DNA from: Aphidius gifuensis
Lineage: Eukaryota > Arthropoda > Insecta > Hymenoptera > Braconidae
Direction: 5' to 3'
NCBI RefSeq assembly: GCF_014905175.1
Contig: NC_057789.1
Location: 434,001 to 498,000 of the forward strand
DNA length: 64,000 nt
In this document: piece by piece, positions 52,463 to 64,000 of the stretch
Numbering within the stretch: the stretch's first letter is position 1
Layout: each line of letters begins with the position of its first letter
Position numbers and translations under genes: made by a program
The notes under the pieces: model-generated
The model's database searches: none
The model's input: the letters and a program-made list of their open reading frames with translations, nothing else
What the model was told of the DNA's origin: nothing

Positions 52463-53446
52463 GAAAACTATCATTGAAAATGAAAGAAAAGCAGCATGAG
52501 GTGAAAATAGATTCATAATGAATAATAAAAATATCATAAATATATATTGGCCAATAATTATTATTTAGAATATAGCCGAAAATGAAACATAAATAAATTA
52601 TTCAAAAAGAAATTTCTATTTCAGAGTATTTATATTTTTTTCTCTTACATTAAGAAATTATAACTTAAATTAATGTATACATATTTATTAATATTCGTTT
52701 ATAAATAATTTAATAAATTATAAAAAATGAATAATTTTAATAAATAAAAAATTGTTTATTTTAGTAATAAACAGTAACAAATAAAATAGCTAATAATAAA
52801 AAAAAATATTCAACTTGCAATGTGATAAGTTATTACTGATAACATAAATTCTTTAGAAAACTATAAAAAAACTACATGCAACAGTTCGAATTCCTTATTT
52901 TCAAATTACCTATAGGATTGGTAGAAATGAAATAAATTTAAATAAAAAAAAATATATAGGTATATATCAACCAGGAATTTAAAAAAAAATAATGTTTTTT
53001 ATATATAATTTTAAATTTTTTGTAATAATGAGAATAGATTATATTTTTTTTCATAATTTATTAGTAATTAATTTTAATCTGACTTGGAAATTGTCATGGA
53101 AACCACGACAATGAATCTAGTACATTTTCAATGTGCATAAAATAATAGTAATAATAATACTAAAAAAATTAAATAATATTTTTTTAGTTTTAAAAAAAAT
53201 TTAGAATACTTATTACATTGGTAAAAATAAAATTTAAAAGGCAAGTGAATTTTTATTACAGTACTGATAAATATTTTACGAGTGGTAGAACAATAAAGAA
53301 TGTGATAACACAAATTCCTCGGTATAAAATATATATTTTTTAACTCAAAAAATAAATAACCACTGTACTGAGTCAACACATCAACCAGGAAATTGCAAAA
53401 AGAATATATATTATTAATTTTCAATCGAAAATAAATTCCATCAATA
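52463..53446. repeat. Duplicated intergenic block between calpains 2 and 3
   Basis: Holds the calpain 2 3' UTR and the calpain 3 promoter. It is nearly identical to the block at 57091-58068 and contains the uninterrupted version (about 52750-52770) of the site that carries the TIR element upstream of calpain 1. Confidence 0.8.
53323..53330 (+). promoter_or_regulatory. TATA box of calpain 3
   Basis: TATAAAAT, 124 bp before the start codon, in the conserved promoter block. Confidence 0.55.
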
Positions 53447-56400
53447 ATGAAAGTAATTTATTTATTTTCTGTAATTTTGCTGATCCAATTTATTGGTAAT
53501 TTATTAATTAATATAAATTTTCAAAAAAACTTACTTATAAAATATTGCCACATCACAATTCATTTATTTATGATTTTTCAAGGTCATTGCACTTCAGCAA
53601 AAGATGAGTCAACCACCAGTAAGCGTTTATCGAGTCTCACGACAAGAAATCATCTTGCAAATAAAAAAATTCAAGTGGAAAATGTTCAGGTCGGCTAATT
53701 ACCATGCACACTTGTTGACTTTGAAATATATATTTTTGAAAATCCAATAAATAAATTTGTATTCGAATTGTTTCAGTTAACTGAGTATAAAAATGGTGAG
53801 GTAATTGAATTACAAAAACAAGACTTTGTTGATCTTCAAAAAACATTTATTTCAAATAACATTTCTACTAAGTTATTTGAAGATGATCAATTTCCACCAC
53901 AATCATTTTTAATTCCACCAAATCAAATCGTACTTAGACCAATGGTAAAAAGATCAAATGAAATAAATAAATCGAAAAAATTATTTTGAATGAGTATTTT
54001 TTTTTTCTTTTCCAGGAAATTTCGAAAAATCCTGAAGAAACTGTATATTTTGTAAAAAACAAAAAAATATTTCATATAAAACAATCAGAGCTAGGAAATT
54101 GCTGGTTTCTCGTTGGACTTATACATCTTGAAAAGTTTGAAAATTTATTTAAATTTATTGTGTCACCAGATGACCAATCATTTAATAATAATTATGCCGG
54201 CATATTCCACTTCAGGTAAATACATCATAAACCATCATCATCATCATCATAATTTCATGATAAAAATAAAAATTTATTATCATCAGATTCTGGCAGGTCG
54301 GAACATGGGTTGACGTTGTTATCGATGATCGTCTTCCGACTGAAAACGGACAACTTGTCTATGTATCTTCAGGATATAAAAATGAATATTGGGCATGTGT
54401 TTTATTATTATTTTTTAAATTAAAATAATTTATTTTAAATTATATATAAATTATTTTAGCCATCATTAATTGAAAAAGCTTACGCAAAATTACTCTATCG
54501 TTCATATCAAAAACTCGACTGGGGTTCTTCTCGAATATCAATGCAAGATTTATCAGGAGGTATTTCTGAGTTTTATTTCGTACAACCCTCATCAAAAACC
54601 CTATTTGATACTATTCAAAAAGCAATAAAGAAAAATCAATTTTCAATGATAAATTGTAGAACTTGGGTGGAAAATGAAATGGAGCAAACTGTTGTCAGTA
54701 ATTATAACCTTGTACCGGGTCATTATTATGCTATCACAGGCGTTAAAATAATATCATTAAAAAATGATAATAAGCAACTCAGATTGATACGACTACGTAA
54801 TCCACATGGTGAAGAATCTTCAAATTTCCTTCCTTCTAAAATCAATGATGATAAGACTATAAAGTCTAAACTAAAAGTTCAAGTTGATGGAGAAAGTTGG
54901 ATTCTATATGAAGATTTTATAAAATATTTTAAATTTATTGATATTTGTAATTTAACACCTAACTCAATAATTACCGATCATATTTATAGCGAAGATGGAG
55001 CAACGAAATTATCATTATCAACAGCTGAAGGAAAATTAATAGGAGGAATGAATTCTAAGGAAGTTAACGATAATGATTTTTATGCAATTAATCCACAATA
55101 TCGTATGGTGATAAGAGATGAAGGCAAGGATGATACTTATAGTGTTTTAATTGGTATATCATTGAAACGTAGACATGATTTAGTATATTTGGACGATACT
55201 TCAATATGTTTTGCAATTATTAAAACAGTTGGTTTGATTATAAATCATTATTAATTATATATAACATTATTTCAGTTTTTTAGTTATTATTTTTATTTGT
55301 AGTATGATAATACGGAAGATTTACCAAGACCATTAAAATATAACGATGATTTTCATAAAAAACTCTATGATATTGGTGGAGAGATTAAAGGATACGGACA
55401 AGTTGGTCGTCGTTTTGATGTGGATCCTGGCACATACTTCATCATACCGTATATATTAGATAACTTTAAGGGAGCAACATTTTTTCTTCAAATACTATCT
55501 GAACAAGATAATATTTTAGAGTGAGTTTATTCATATATTAAAACATAAAAATTTATCTCTTTTTTTTTTTGTCATTTATTGTTGATTTAACATTGAGAAA
55601 GAATTAATTAATAAAACTATAAAATATTTTTGTAATTAATAAATAAAGTTATTGATATTTTTTATTTTTAGAGATTATGAGGGTGATATTTCTATGCCCA
55701 ACATAAATGATAAGGTAGAAATACATTATATAAATATTAAAATAATTGTAATTCGAATACATTTTATTTTTATTTACAGTTTAATGCTTTAATATCTGCG
55801 GATATTGAGAAGAGTGATTATGTACTTTTTTCAAGCTTTAAATTTGAAAATGATCAAACGATTGATTTCAAAGGCTTACATGCAATTTCACGAGATGATA
55901 AATTTTCACTGAATCAAAATTGTATGTTAAATTTTTTTATTTATAATTTTATTGTTGAATTTAATATTATTGTTCTTTTGTTATACGCATCAGGTCATTT
56001 TGATTATAAAATCGATGATTCAATCATTGACGAGTTGAAATTATTATCTGAAACAAGAAAATTCATACGAAATAGTCCATTTTCTATTTCGAGAATGAGA
56101 CACATAACATCAGTTTACCAAGTATAACTAAAATATTATATCCTAATTAATTAGAAATTATATTTTTTTGTAAAATACATGTTTATTTATCGGTTCAAGG
56201 AAATTTTTGAAATATATGAAGAGCAAAGTTTTCCTGGACATATTTATTGTCTTGTGATATCTCGTGCATTACGAAAGGATAGATATTTTATCAAAAAGAA
56301 TATTTTACAAAGCATATGTTCTCTCTTTGTAAATGAAAATAAATTTATACGTTTTAACGACTTTATGTTGATTGTATTTACTCTCAAAACTAAAACCGGT

Positions 56401-57090
56401 AATTAATAAGATGTTTTATATTTTTTTTATTGATTGAACAAAAATGATTTTATTTTTTTATTGACAGGATCGTATTGTGAGGAATTTAATGCAAAATTGT
56501 GCCAAGGTTTGATTGAAATGGTTCATGATAATATTCCCAAGTCCAATAATTTTGGAGAAACAGAAATTCATGATTTAAGAATTGACATAAATCAATTTAA
56601 AATTATAATCCAGTTCATCAAGGAATTGAAAGTAAATAGAAATTGAAATAATTGCTAATAAGCTTTGTATTAATATATAGACATTTAAAAATAATTTATA
56701 ATTATTATGATTTTTTACAGGAACAATTCTTTAAGCATGCATCTGAATCTTATCGTTCTGTGTCATTTGCAAAATTTAAAAATCTTCTTGGTGCAATTAA
56801 TTATAAATTAACACAACGTTTAATTTCAACAATATTTCAAACACATGGAAATGTGGATGATATTTTTTACCATCAGTTTTTACAATCTGTTGTTGATATT
56901 ACAAAAACATTTGGTATTTAAAATAAAAAAAATTAATTAATTTAAATATTCAATTTTTTAAATAATAAAAAAAAAGTTATTATAAATCGTACTTTTTTTT
57001 TATATTGTAGAAAAAATACAAAAGTCACCAACAGATGATCAGAATAAAAACTCGAATGATTTATTTTTTCAATATTGGAATAAAATATGA
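53447..57090 (+). CDS. Secreted calpain-like cysteine protease 3, 854 aa
   Basis: Exons: 53447-53495, 53583-53689, 53777-53944, 54016-54215, 54287-54392, 54460-55227, 55303-55520, 55672-55714, 55780-55921, 55994-56121, 56200-56398, 56468-56631, 56721-56913, 57011-57090. Signal peptide MKVIYLFSVILLIQFIG. Cys137 is in QSELGNCWF (GNCW instead of the calpain GDCW), His298 in GHYYAITG, Asn324 in RLRNPHGEES. Exon 3 is 9 bp longer than in the other copies (ISNNIST insert region). Intron 5 has a GC donor like copy 1. The last exon is 12 bp shorter than in copies 1 and 2 and ends FQYWNKI. All the other exon phases match copy 1. A secreted protease is inferred; the effect of D-to-N next to the nucleophile is unknown. 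Confidence 0.92.
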
Positions 57091-58068
57091 GAAAAATTAA
57101 ATTGAAAATAAAAGAAAAGCAGCATGAGGCGAAAATAGATTCATAATAAATAATAAAAATATCATAAATATATATTGGCCAATAATTATTATTTAGAATG
57201 TAACCGAAAATGAAACATAAATAAATTATTCAAAAAGAAATTTCTATTTCAGAGTATTTATATTTTTTTCTCTTACATTAAGAAATTATAACTTGAATTA
57301 ATGTATATATATTTATTAATATTCGTTTATAAATAATTTAATAAATTATAAAAAATGAATAATTTTAATAAATAAGAAATTGTTTATTTTAGTAATAAAA
57401 AGTAACAAATAAAATAGCTAATAATAAAAAAAAATATTCAACTTGCAATGTGCAAGGTAATGTGATAACATAAATTCTTTAGAAAACTATAAAAAAACTA
57501 CATGCAACAGTTCGAATTCCTTATTTTAAATATACCTATAGGATTGGTAGAAATAAAATAAATTTAAATAATAAAAAATATAATTATATCAACCAGGAAT
57601 TTTAAATAAAATAATATTTTTCATATATAATTTTAAATTTTTGTAATAATGAGGATAGATTATATTTTTTTTCATAATTTATTGGTAATTAATTATAATC
57701 TGACTTGGAAATTCTCATGGAAACCACGACAATTAATCTAGTACATTTTCAATGTGCATAGAATAATAGTAATATTAATACTAAAAAAATTAAAAAATAT
57801 TTTTTAAGTTTTAAAAAAAATTTAGAATGTTACATTGGTAAAAATAAAAATTAAAAATGCAAGTGAATATTTATTACAGTACTGATAAATATTTTACGAG
57901 TGGTAGAACAATAAATAATGTGATAACACAAATTCCTCAGTATAAAATATATATTTTTTTACTCAAAAAATAAATAACCACTGTACTGAGTCAACAGATC
58001 GACCAGGAAATTGCAAAAAAAAAAAATATATATTTTTGAATCTCAATCGAAAATAAATTCCATCAATA
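57091..58068. repeat. Duplicated intergenic block between calpains 3 and 4
   Basis: Same content and order as the block before calpain 3: 3' UTR, ACCTATAGGATTGGTAGAAA motif, GGAAACCACGAC motif, TATA box. No gene seen. Confidence 0.8.
57941..57948 (+). promoter_or_regulatory. TATA box of calpain 4
   Basis: TATAAAAT, 128 bp before the start codon, in the conserved promoter block. Confidence 0.55.
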
Positions 58069-61000
58069 ATGAAAGTAATTTATTTATTTTCTGTGATTTT
58101 GCTGATCCAATTAATTGGTAATTTATTCATTAATATAAATTTTCAAAAAAACTTACTTATAAAATACAGCCACGTCACAATTAATTTATTTATAATTTTT
58201 CAAGGTCATTGTACTTCAGCAAAAGATGAGTCAACCACCAGTAAAATGTTATCAAGTCTCACGACAAGAAATCATCTTGCAAATAAAAAAATTGAAGTGA
58301 AAAATGTTCAGGTCAGCTAATTACCATGCCAACTTGTTGACTTTGAAATATATTTTTTTGAAAATCCAATAAATAAATTTGTATTCAAATTGTTTCAGTT
58401 AACTGAGTATAAAAATGGTGAGGTAATTAAATTAGAACAGCAAGACTTTATTGATCTCAAAAAAACACTTTCTTTTGATCATAAGTTATTTGAAGATGAT
58501 CAATTTCCACCACAATCATTTTTGAATTCTCCAAATCAAGTTGAACGCAGACCAACGGTAACAAGATCCAATGAAATGGACAAACTGATAAACTTATTTT
58601 CAATGACTATTTTCTTTTTGTTTTTGCAGGAAATTTCGAAAAATTTTAAAGAAACTGTATTTTTTTTAAAAAACAAAAAAATATTTCATATAAAACAATC
58701 AGAGCTAGGAAATTGCTGGTTTCTCGTTGGACTTATACATCTTGAAAAGTTTGAAAATTTATTTAAATTTATCGTGTCACCAGATGACCAGTCATTCGAT
58801 ACTAATTATGCTGGCATATTTCACTTCAGGTAAATACATGAACCATCATCATCATCATCATTTTATGATAAAAATAAAAATATATTATCATCAGATTCTG
58901 GCAGGTCGGAACATGGGTTGACGTTGTCATTGATGATCGTCTTGCTTTTGACAAAATAAAAAATAAACTTGTCTATGTATCTTCAGGATATGAAAATGAA
59001 TATTGGGTTTGTATTTTATCATTCATTTTTTAATCTAATCAATTTATTTTCAATAATATATAAAAATTATAAATAATTTCAGCCAGCATTGATTGAAAAA
59101 GCATACGCAAAATTACTTTATCGTTCATACCAAAAACTTGACGCGGGTTTTTCTCGAATATCAATGCAAGATTTATCAGGAGGTATTTCTGAGTTGTATG
59201 CTGTACAATCATCATCAAAAACCTTATTCGAAACTATTAAAAAAGCAATAGAAAAAAATCAATTTTCAATGATAAGTTGTGCAACTATTGATGAAGAGAA
59301 AATGAATAAAATTGTTGGCAGTATTTATAACCTTGATCCGGGTCATTATTATGCTATCACAGGCATTCAAATAATAACATTAAAAAATGATAATAAGCAA
59401 CTCAAACTGATACGAATACGTAATCCATATGGTGAAGAATCATCAAATTTTCTTCCTTCTAAAATCAATGATGATGAGTCTATAAAGCCTAAATTGAAAA
59501 TTCAAGTTGATGGAGAAAGTTGGATTCTATATGAAGATTTTATAAAATATTTTGATCTAATCGAGATTTGTAATTTGACACCTAGCTCAATAATTACTGA
59601 TAATATTTTTAGTGAAGATGGAGCAACAAAATTGTCATTATCAACAGCTGAAGGAAAATTAATGGGAGGAATGAATTCTAAGGAAGTTGATGATGATGAT
59701 TTTTATGCAATCAATCCACAATATCGTATGGTGATAAGAGATGAAGGCATGGATGATACTTATAGTACTTTAATTGGTATATCATTAAAACGTAGACATG
59801 ATTCAGTACCTGTCGATGATACTTCAATATGTTTTTCAATGATAACAGTTGGTTTGAACATAAATCATTATATTAATATTTATTATTATTTTAATTATTT
59901 AATTATCATTTTTATTTGTAGTATGATGATACGGAAGATGTACCAAGGCCATTGAAATATGACGAGGATAATGAGGAAGATACATCTGAAGGATACGGAC
60001 AAGCTAGTCGTCGTTTCAATTTGTATCCGGGCACATACTTCATCATACCATATACAAATAGTAACTTTAAAGGAGCAACATTTTTTCTTCAAATACTATC
60101 TGAACAGGATAATATTTTAGAGTGAGTTTATGTATATGCTTGATTGTATTTATCACAACTATTCTATAATTTTCCAAAACATGAAGAATTTATCTCTTTT
60201 TGTTCTTGTCATTTATTGTTGATTTAACAATGAAAAAAATAAATTATTAAAATTATAAATTATTTTTGTATTTGTTAAATAAACGTATTGTTTTTTTTTA
60301 TTTCCAGATATTATGATCGTGATATTTCTACGCCCAACATAAATGATAAGGTAAAAATATATTATATAAATATTTAATAATTGTAATTGAAATACATTTT
60401 ATTTTTTTTTTGACAGTTTAATAGTTTTTCATCTGCGAATATTGAGACAAGTGATTATGACCTTTTTTCAAGCAAAACATTTGGAAATGGTCAAACAATT
60501 GATTTCAAAGGCTTGTATGCAATTTCGAGAAATGATAAATTTTCACTGAATCAAAATTGTATGTTAAATTTTTTTATTTATAATTGGATTGATTTTTTGA
60601 TGAATTTAATATTATTGTTATTTTATCATACATCAGGTCATGTTGTTTATAAATTTGATGATTCAATCATTCCCGATTTGGAATTATTATCTATAACAAG
60701 AAAATTTGTACGAAATAAAAGATTTTATATTTCTAGAATGACAAAGATAACATTAATTTATCAAGTATGACTAAACAATAATATGCTAATTAATTAAATA
60801 TTATATTTTTTTATAAAACACATGTTTATTTATCTATTGAAGGAAATTTTCGAATCATATGAAGATCAAAATTTTTCTGGACATATTTATTGTCTTGAGA
60901 TATCTCGTGCATTAGAAAAAGATGGATATGTTATAAGCAAGAATATTTTACGAAGCACATGTTCTCTCTTTGTGAATGAAAATAAATTAATACATTTTAA

Positions 61001-61710
61001 AGACTTTATGTTGATTGTATTTACTCTCAAAACTAAAACCGGTAATTAATAAAAATGTTCTATATTTTTTTTGTTGATTGAACAAAAATGATTTTATTTT
61101 TTTATTGACAGGATTCTATTGTGAGGAATTTAATGCAAAATTGTGTCAAGGTTTAATTGAAATGGTACATGATAATATTCCAAAGTCCAATCATTTTGGA
61201 GAAACAGAAATTCATGATTTAAGAATTGACATAAATCAATTTAAAATTATAATCCAGTTCATTAAGGAATTAAAAGTAAATAGAAATTTAAATGGCTAAT
61301 AATGATGATAATAAATTATAATAATTATTTTTTTTACAGGAACAATTCTTTAAGCATGCATCTGAATCTTATCGTTCTGTGTCATTTGTAAAATTCAAAA
61401 ATCTCCTTGATGCAATTAATTATAAATTAACCCATCGTGTAATTTCAACAATATTTCAAACACATGGAAATGTCGTTGATATTTTTCACCATCAGTTTTT
61501 ACAATCTGTTGTTGATATTACAAAAACATTTGGTATTTAAAATAAAAAAAATTAATTAATTTAAATATTTTATTTTTTAAATAATAAAAAAATAAGCTTT
61601 TATAATTTGTATCTTTTTTTTATATTACAGAAAAAATACAAAAGTCACCAACAGATGAACAGAATAAGAACTCGAATGATTTATTTTTTCAATATTGGAA
61701 TAAAATATAA
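58069..61710 (+). CDS. Secreted calpain-like cysteine protease 4, 846 aa
   Basis: Exons: 58069-58117, 58205-58311, 58399-58557, 58630-58829, 58895-59006, 59083-59847, 59922-60121, 60308-60350, 60417-60558, 60637-60764, 60843-61041, 61112-61275, 61340-61532, 61631-61710. Signal peptide MKVIYLFSVILLIQLIG. Cys134 in QSELGNCWF, His297 in GHYYAITG, Asn323 in RIRNPYGEES. The usual PTxNGxL after the conserved IDDRL is replaced by AFDKIKNKL, two codons longer than in the other copies, which changes a normally conserved calpain loop. The exon 7 linker is shorter and acidic (DEDNEEDTSEGYG). Intron 5 has a GT donor. The stop is TAA rather than TGA. It ends 247 bp from the stop of alkaline phosphatase 3, in convergent orientation. 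Confidence 0.92.
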
Positions 61711-61957
61711 GAAAAATTGCATATTGAAAATAAAAGAAAAGCAGCATGAGACGAAAATAAATTTATAATAAATAATAAAAATATCATAAATATATATTGG
61801 CCAATAATTATTATTTAGAATGTAATCGAAAATAAAACACCAATAAATTATTCAAAAAGAAATTTCTATTACAGAGTATTTATATTTGTTTAATGTAGAT
61901 AAGCATTTCGATTGAAAAAAAAAATTATTTACTTAATTTAATTTATGTGAAATAAAA
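61711..61957. other. Convergent 3' spacer between calpain 4 and alkaline phosphatase 3
   Basis: A short AT-rich spacer with the 3' ends of both genes. The first 170 bp match the downstream regions of the other calpains; the match ends near 61885. That point marks the right edge of the tandem array. Confidence 0.7.
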
Positions 61958-63999
61958 TTAAAATTTAACATCGTCACAGTGAGATTTAGGTGCTATACAT
62001 CCAGCATATGCTAGCAAATGAGGAATGGAACTTTGTTCAATGGTTCCAGTGAAAAGATGTGACCAAGGTCCAGTTGAAAAAATAGCAACGTCATCACCAC
62101 CATGTGTCTCGGAGCTTAAAGGAACCATTGATGGAAATTCATAACGAGCATCATCTGAAAATAAATTAAATATAAGCCATCAATAACCTTATCAAGGAAA
62201 TATATATTAATTGAAATAGCATAATTAGTAATTACCAATATCATCATGACTTATGTCATAACGATCTCCCGAATTATCTGGTGATTTGTAGCCAGGTCCA
62301 TTTGCATAGCTGAGTGTCATGTAAGGTAGACCATCATCATCAAGAGCTGAATTCATTCCTTGTATTTTATTGCCACGTTTTGGATAACCAGCAATAGACA
62401 TTGTATGTGCATGATCAGCTGTTACAATAATTAGTGTGTCATCTTGAGATGTTGCTTCATATCCAGCTTTAACAGCTTTTGCCAATTCAACTGTTTCATC
62501 AAGTGCAATTGTTGCATATGTACTGTGATGAGCATGATCAATACGACCACCTTTAAAAAAATCAATTTAAAAAATAAACATTGTTAATTTTTAATTAACA
62601 ATTTAATTATAATAAATTACCTTCAACAAAAAGAACAAATCCTTCTTTATTTTTGCTTAAAATTTTAATTGCAGCCTCGGTCATTTCAGCAAGAGTTGGC
62701 TCAGTATCAGGTGATGCTTCCAAGTGATATTTCATGTGCGACGACTCAAAAAGTCCCAAGACAGAATCATATTTTTCTGGGTGTTGATTTATTTCATCAA
62801 TCATTGTTTTATTCCAGCCATAAAGATAATTTAAACCTCGATTAGCCTTGTCTTTTTTCCATTCGTCAATTAAATTAATATTATCTTGTCGATGACCTCT
62901 TTTACCTTCTTCATCAATCAATTCTTTTGGTATAAATCCCCTACGACCACCACCCATTATAACACTGAATTTATTTCCTGGATCTTGTGTTATTAATTGA
63001 GTTGCAATGTCCTTGCATTTAGTTTTACGATTCTTGGATTTTTTAAGCATGTCATTATCACTTTCCCAATCACGATTAGCACTGTGAGCATAGCCTCCAG
63101 CTGGTGATGCATGAGTTACTCTAGTTGTTGTTACAATTCCGGCAGACTTACCATGGTCTTGGGCCCATTTTAATATTGAATCAACGTGATTTGTTTTGTT
63201 GAGTTGAGTTGAACATACTCCACGCTTAACATGGCCATTGATACCAAGTGTTGCATACTTTGATTTGACACCACACATGTATGCAGTACTTGTACAAGCT
63301 GAATCTGCAACTTGTTTATCCAAACACCATGTCTAAATAATTAATTTCATTATTTTTTTTTTTTTTATTTATTTTTCAAAGCCCATTTTGAGTTAAATTA
63401 AATTTAATTATATTCAACCAACTTTTGATAGACCAGAGTATGGAAATTGCTCCCAAAATAATTGACCTTCTTCGCCTGATTTTCCTTCAAGTTGACCTTG
63501 ATAAGTTCGAGCAGCCATCAATGTTGGAATAGACATTCCATCACCAAGATAAAATATTATATTTTTTGCTTTATTTGTATTTATTTTATTTTCCAATTTT
63601 TTTTTCAATGTTTTTTCAGCATCATTGATCCAATAGCTAGTTTCTAAATAATTAAAATAAATAAAATAAAATACACAATACTAATAGCGCTAGAATTATT
63701 TTTTTTTTTATACCTTTTTCTTCGCTTGATGATTCCATCAATGATTTTTCATCTGTTTTAACAATTTTTTCACTGTGCATTATCTTGTCTAATTGTTCAT
63801 CTAAATAAAAAATTACAAAGTTCATTGTTTTATCATTTAAAAAACAATTAAACAATTTTTCTATTTTAAAATTAAAATTAATTAGTTTTTTTTTACCTTT
63901 ATCTTTCCAGTCATTCTGGACACTAATTTTGTTTTCTATCGATAAACTTCCTCCAGCAATACTCATCAAAACAACAAAAGCAATTAACGTAATTTCCAT
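61958..63999 (-). CDS. Secreted alkaline phosphatase 3, 544 aa
   Basis: Minus-strand exons: 63999-63897, 63800-63714, 63643-63423, 63332-62621, 62550-62236, 62154-61958. The start ATG is one base from the window edge; the promoter lies outside. Signal peptide MEITLIAFVVLMSIAGGSLS in exon 1; exon 2 is an acidic and basic linker (DEQLDKIMHSEKIV) unlike the His-rich one of copy 2. Landmarks: Asp98 in GDGM, nucleophile Ser148 in DSACTSTAYMCG, Asp379/His383 in GGRIDHAHH, Asp420/His421 in TADHAHT, His497 in THGGDDVA. The conserved-block GGGRRGF and KKSKNRKTKC segments differ from copies 1 and 2. No GPI tail follows the last Cys (KSHCDDVKF), so it is predicted soluble and secreted. It is closest to copy 2, sharing intron sequence with it. 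Confidence 0.93.
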
Positions 64000-64000
64000 T

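Overview
The window is a strongly AT-rich piece of an insect-type nuclear genome. It has spliced genes, long poly-A/poly-T and ATTT-type low-complexity tracts, and one very large intron. The gene content (WAPL, a Pkc53E-like conventional protein kinase C, secreted alkaline phosphatases and secreted calpain-like proteins) fits an insect. A hymenopteran parasitoid with an AT-rich genome is my guess. It is an inference from base composition and from the secreted-enzyme cluster, not something the sequence proves.

Layout. (1) 118-301, minus: first coding exon of a WAPL-like cohesin-release factor; the rest lies beyond the left edge. (2) 302-4574: divergent, gene-free upstream region. (3) 4575-34007, plus: a complete conventional PKC, reconstructed as 13 coding exons per isoform and 669 aa. 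It has an 18-kb first intron and two alternative, equal-length exons for the first part of the C1B domain. (4) 34008-37403: gene-free, tail-to-tail spacer. (5) 37404-42241, minus: two complete alkaline phosphatase genes (530 and 540 aa). (6) 42788-43745: a roughly 0.96-kb element with terminal inverted repeats, inserted in a flank that is uninterrupted in two paralogous places. (7) 44444-61710, plus: four tandem, intact, 14-exon genes (859, 850, 854 and 846 aa) for calpain-like cysteine proteases with N-terminal signal peptides. The repeat period is about 4.4-4.6 kb and the intergenic DNA is duplicated too. (8) 61958-63999, minus: a third complete alkaline phosphatase (544 aa), tail-to-tail with the last calpain.

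The right third is therefore an array of seven genes for predicted secreted enzymes: three soluble alkaline phosphatases surrounding four secreted calpains. Calpains are normally cytosolic and calcium-regulated. Here they carry signal peptides, have lost the Trp after the catalytic Asn, have a C-terminal half that looks like two tandem penta-EF-hand-like modules without calcium ligands, and differ in catalytic details: copy 2 has Asp for the catalytic Asn, and copies 3 and 4 have GNCW instead of GDCW. Secretion as a body-fluid, salivary or venom product is the natural hypothesis but is not shown by DNA alone. Every exon joint given was checked by hand for GT/GC-AG signals, phase and open reading frame. 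No RNA genes or CRISPR arrays were seen.
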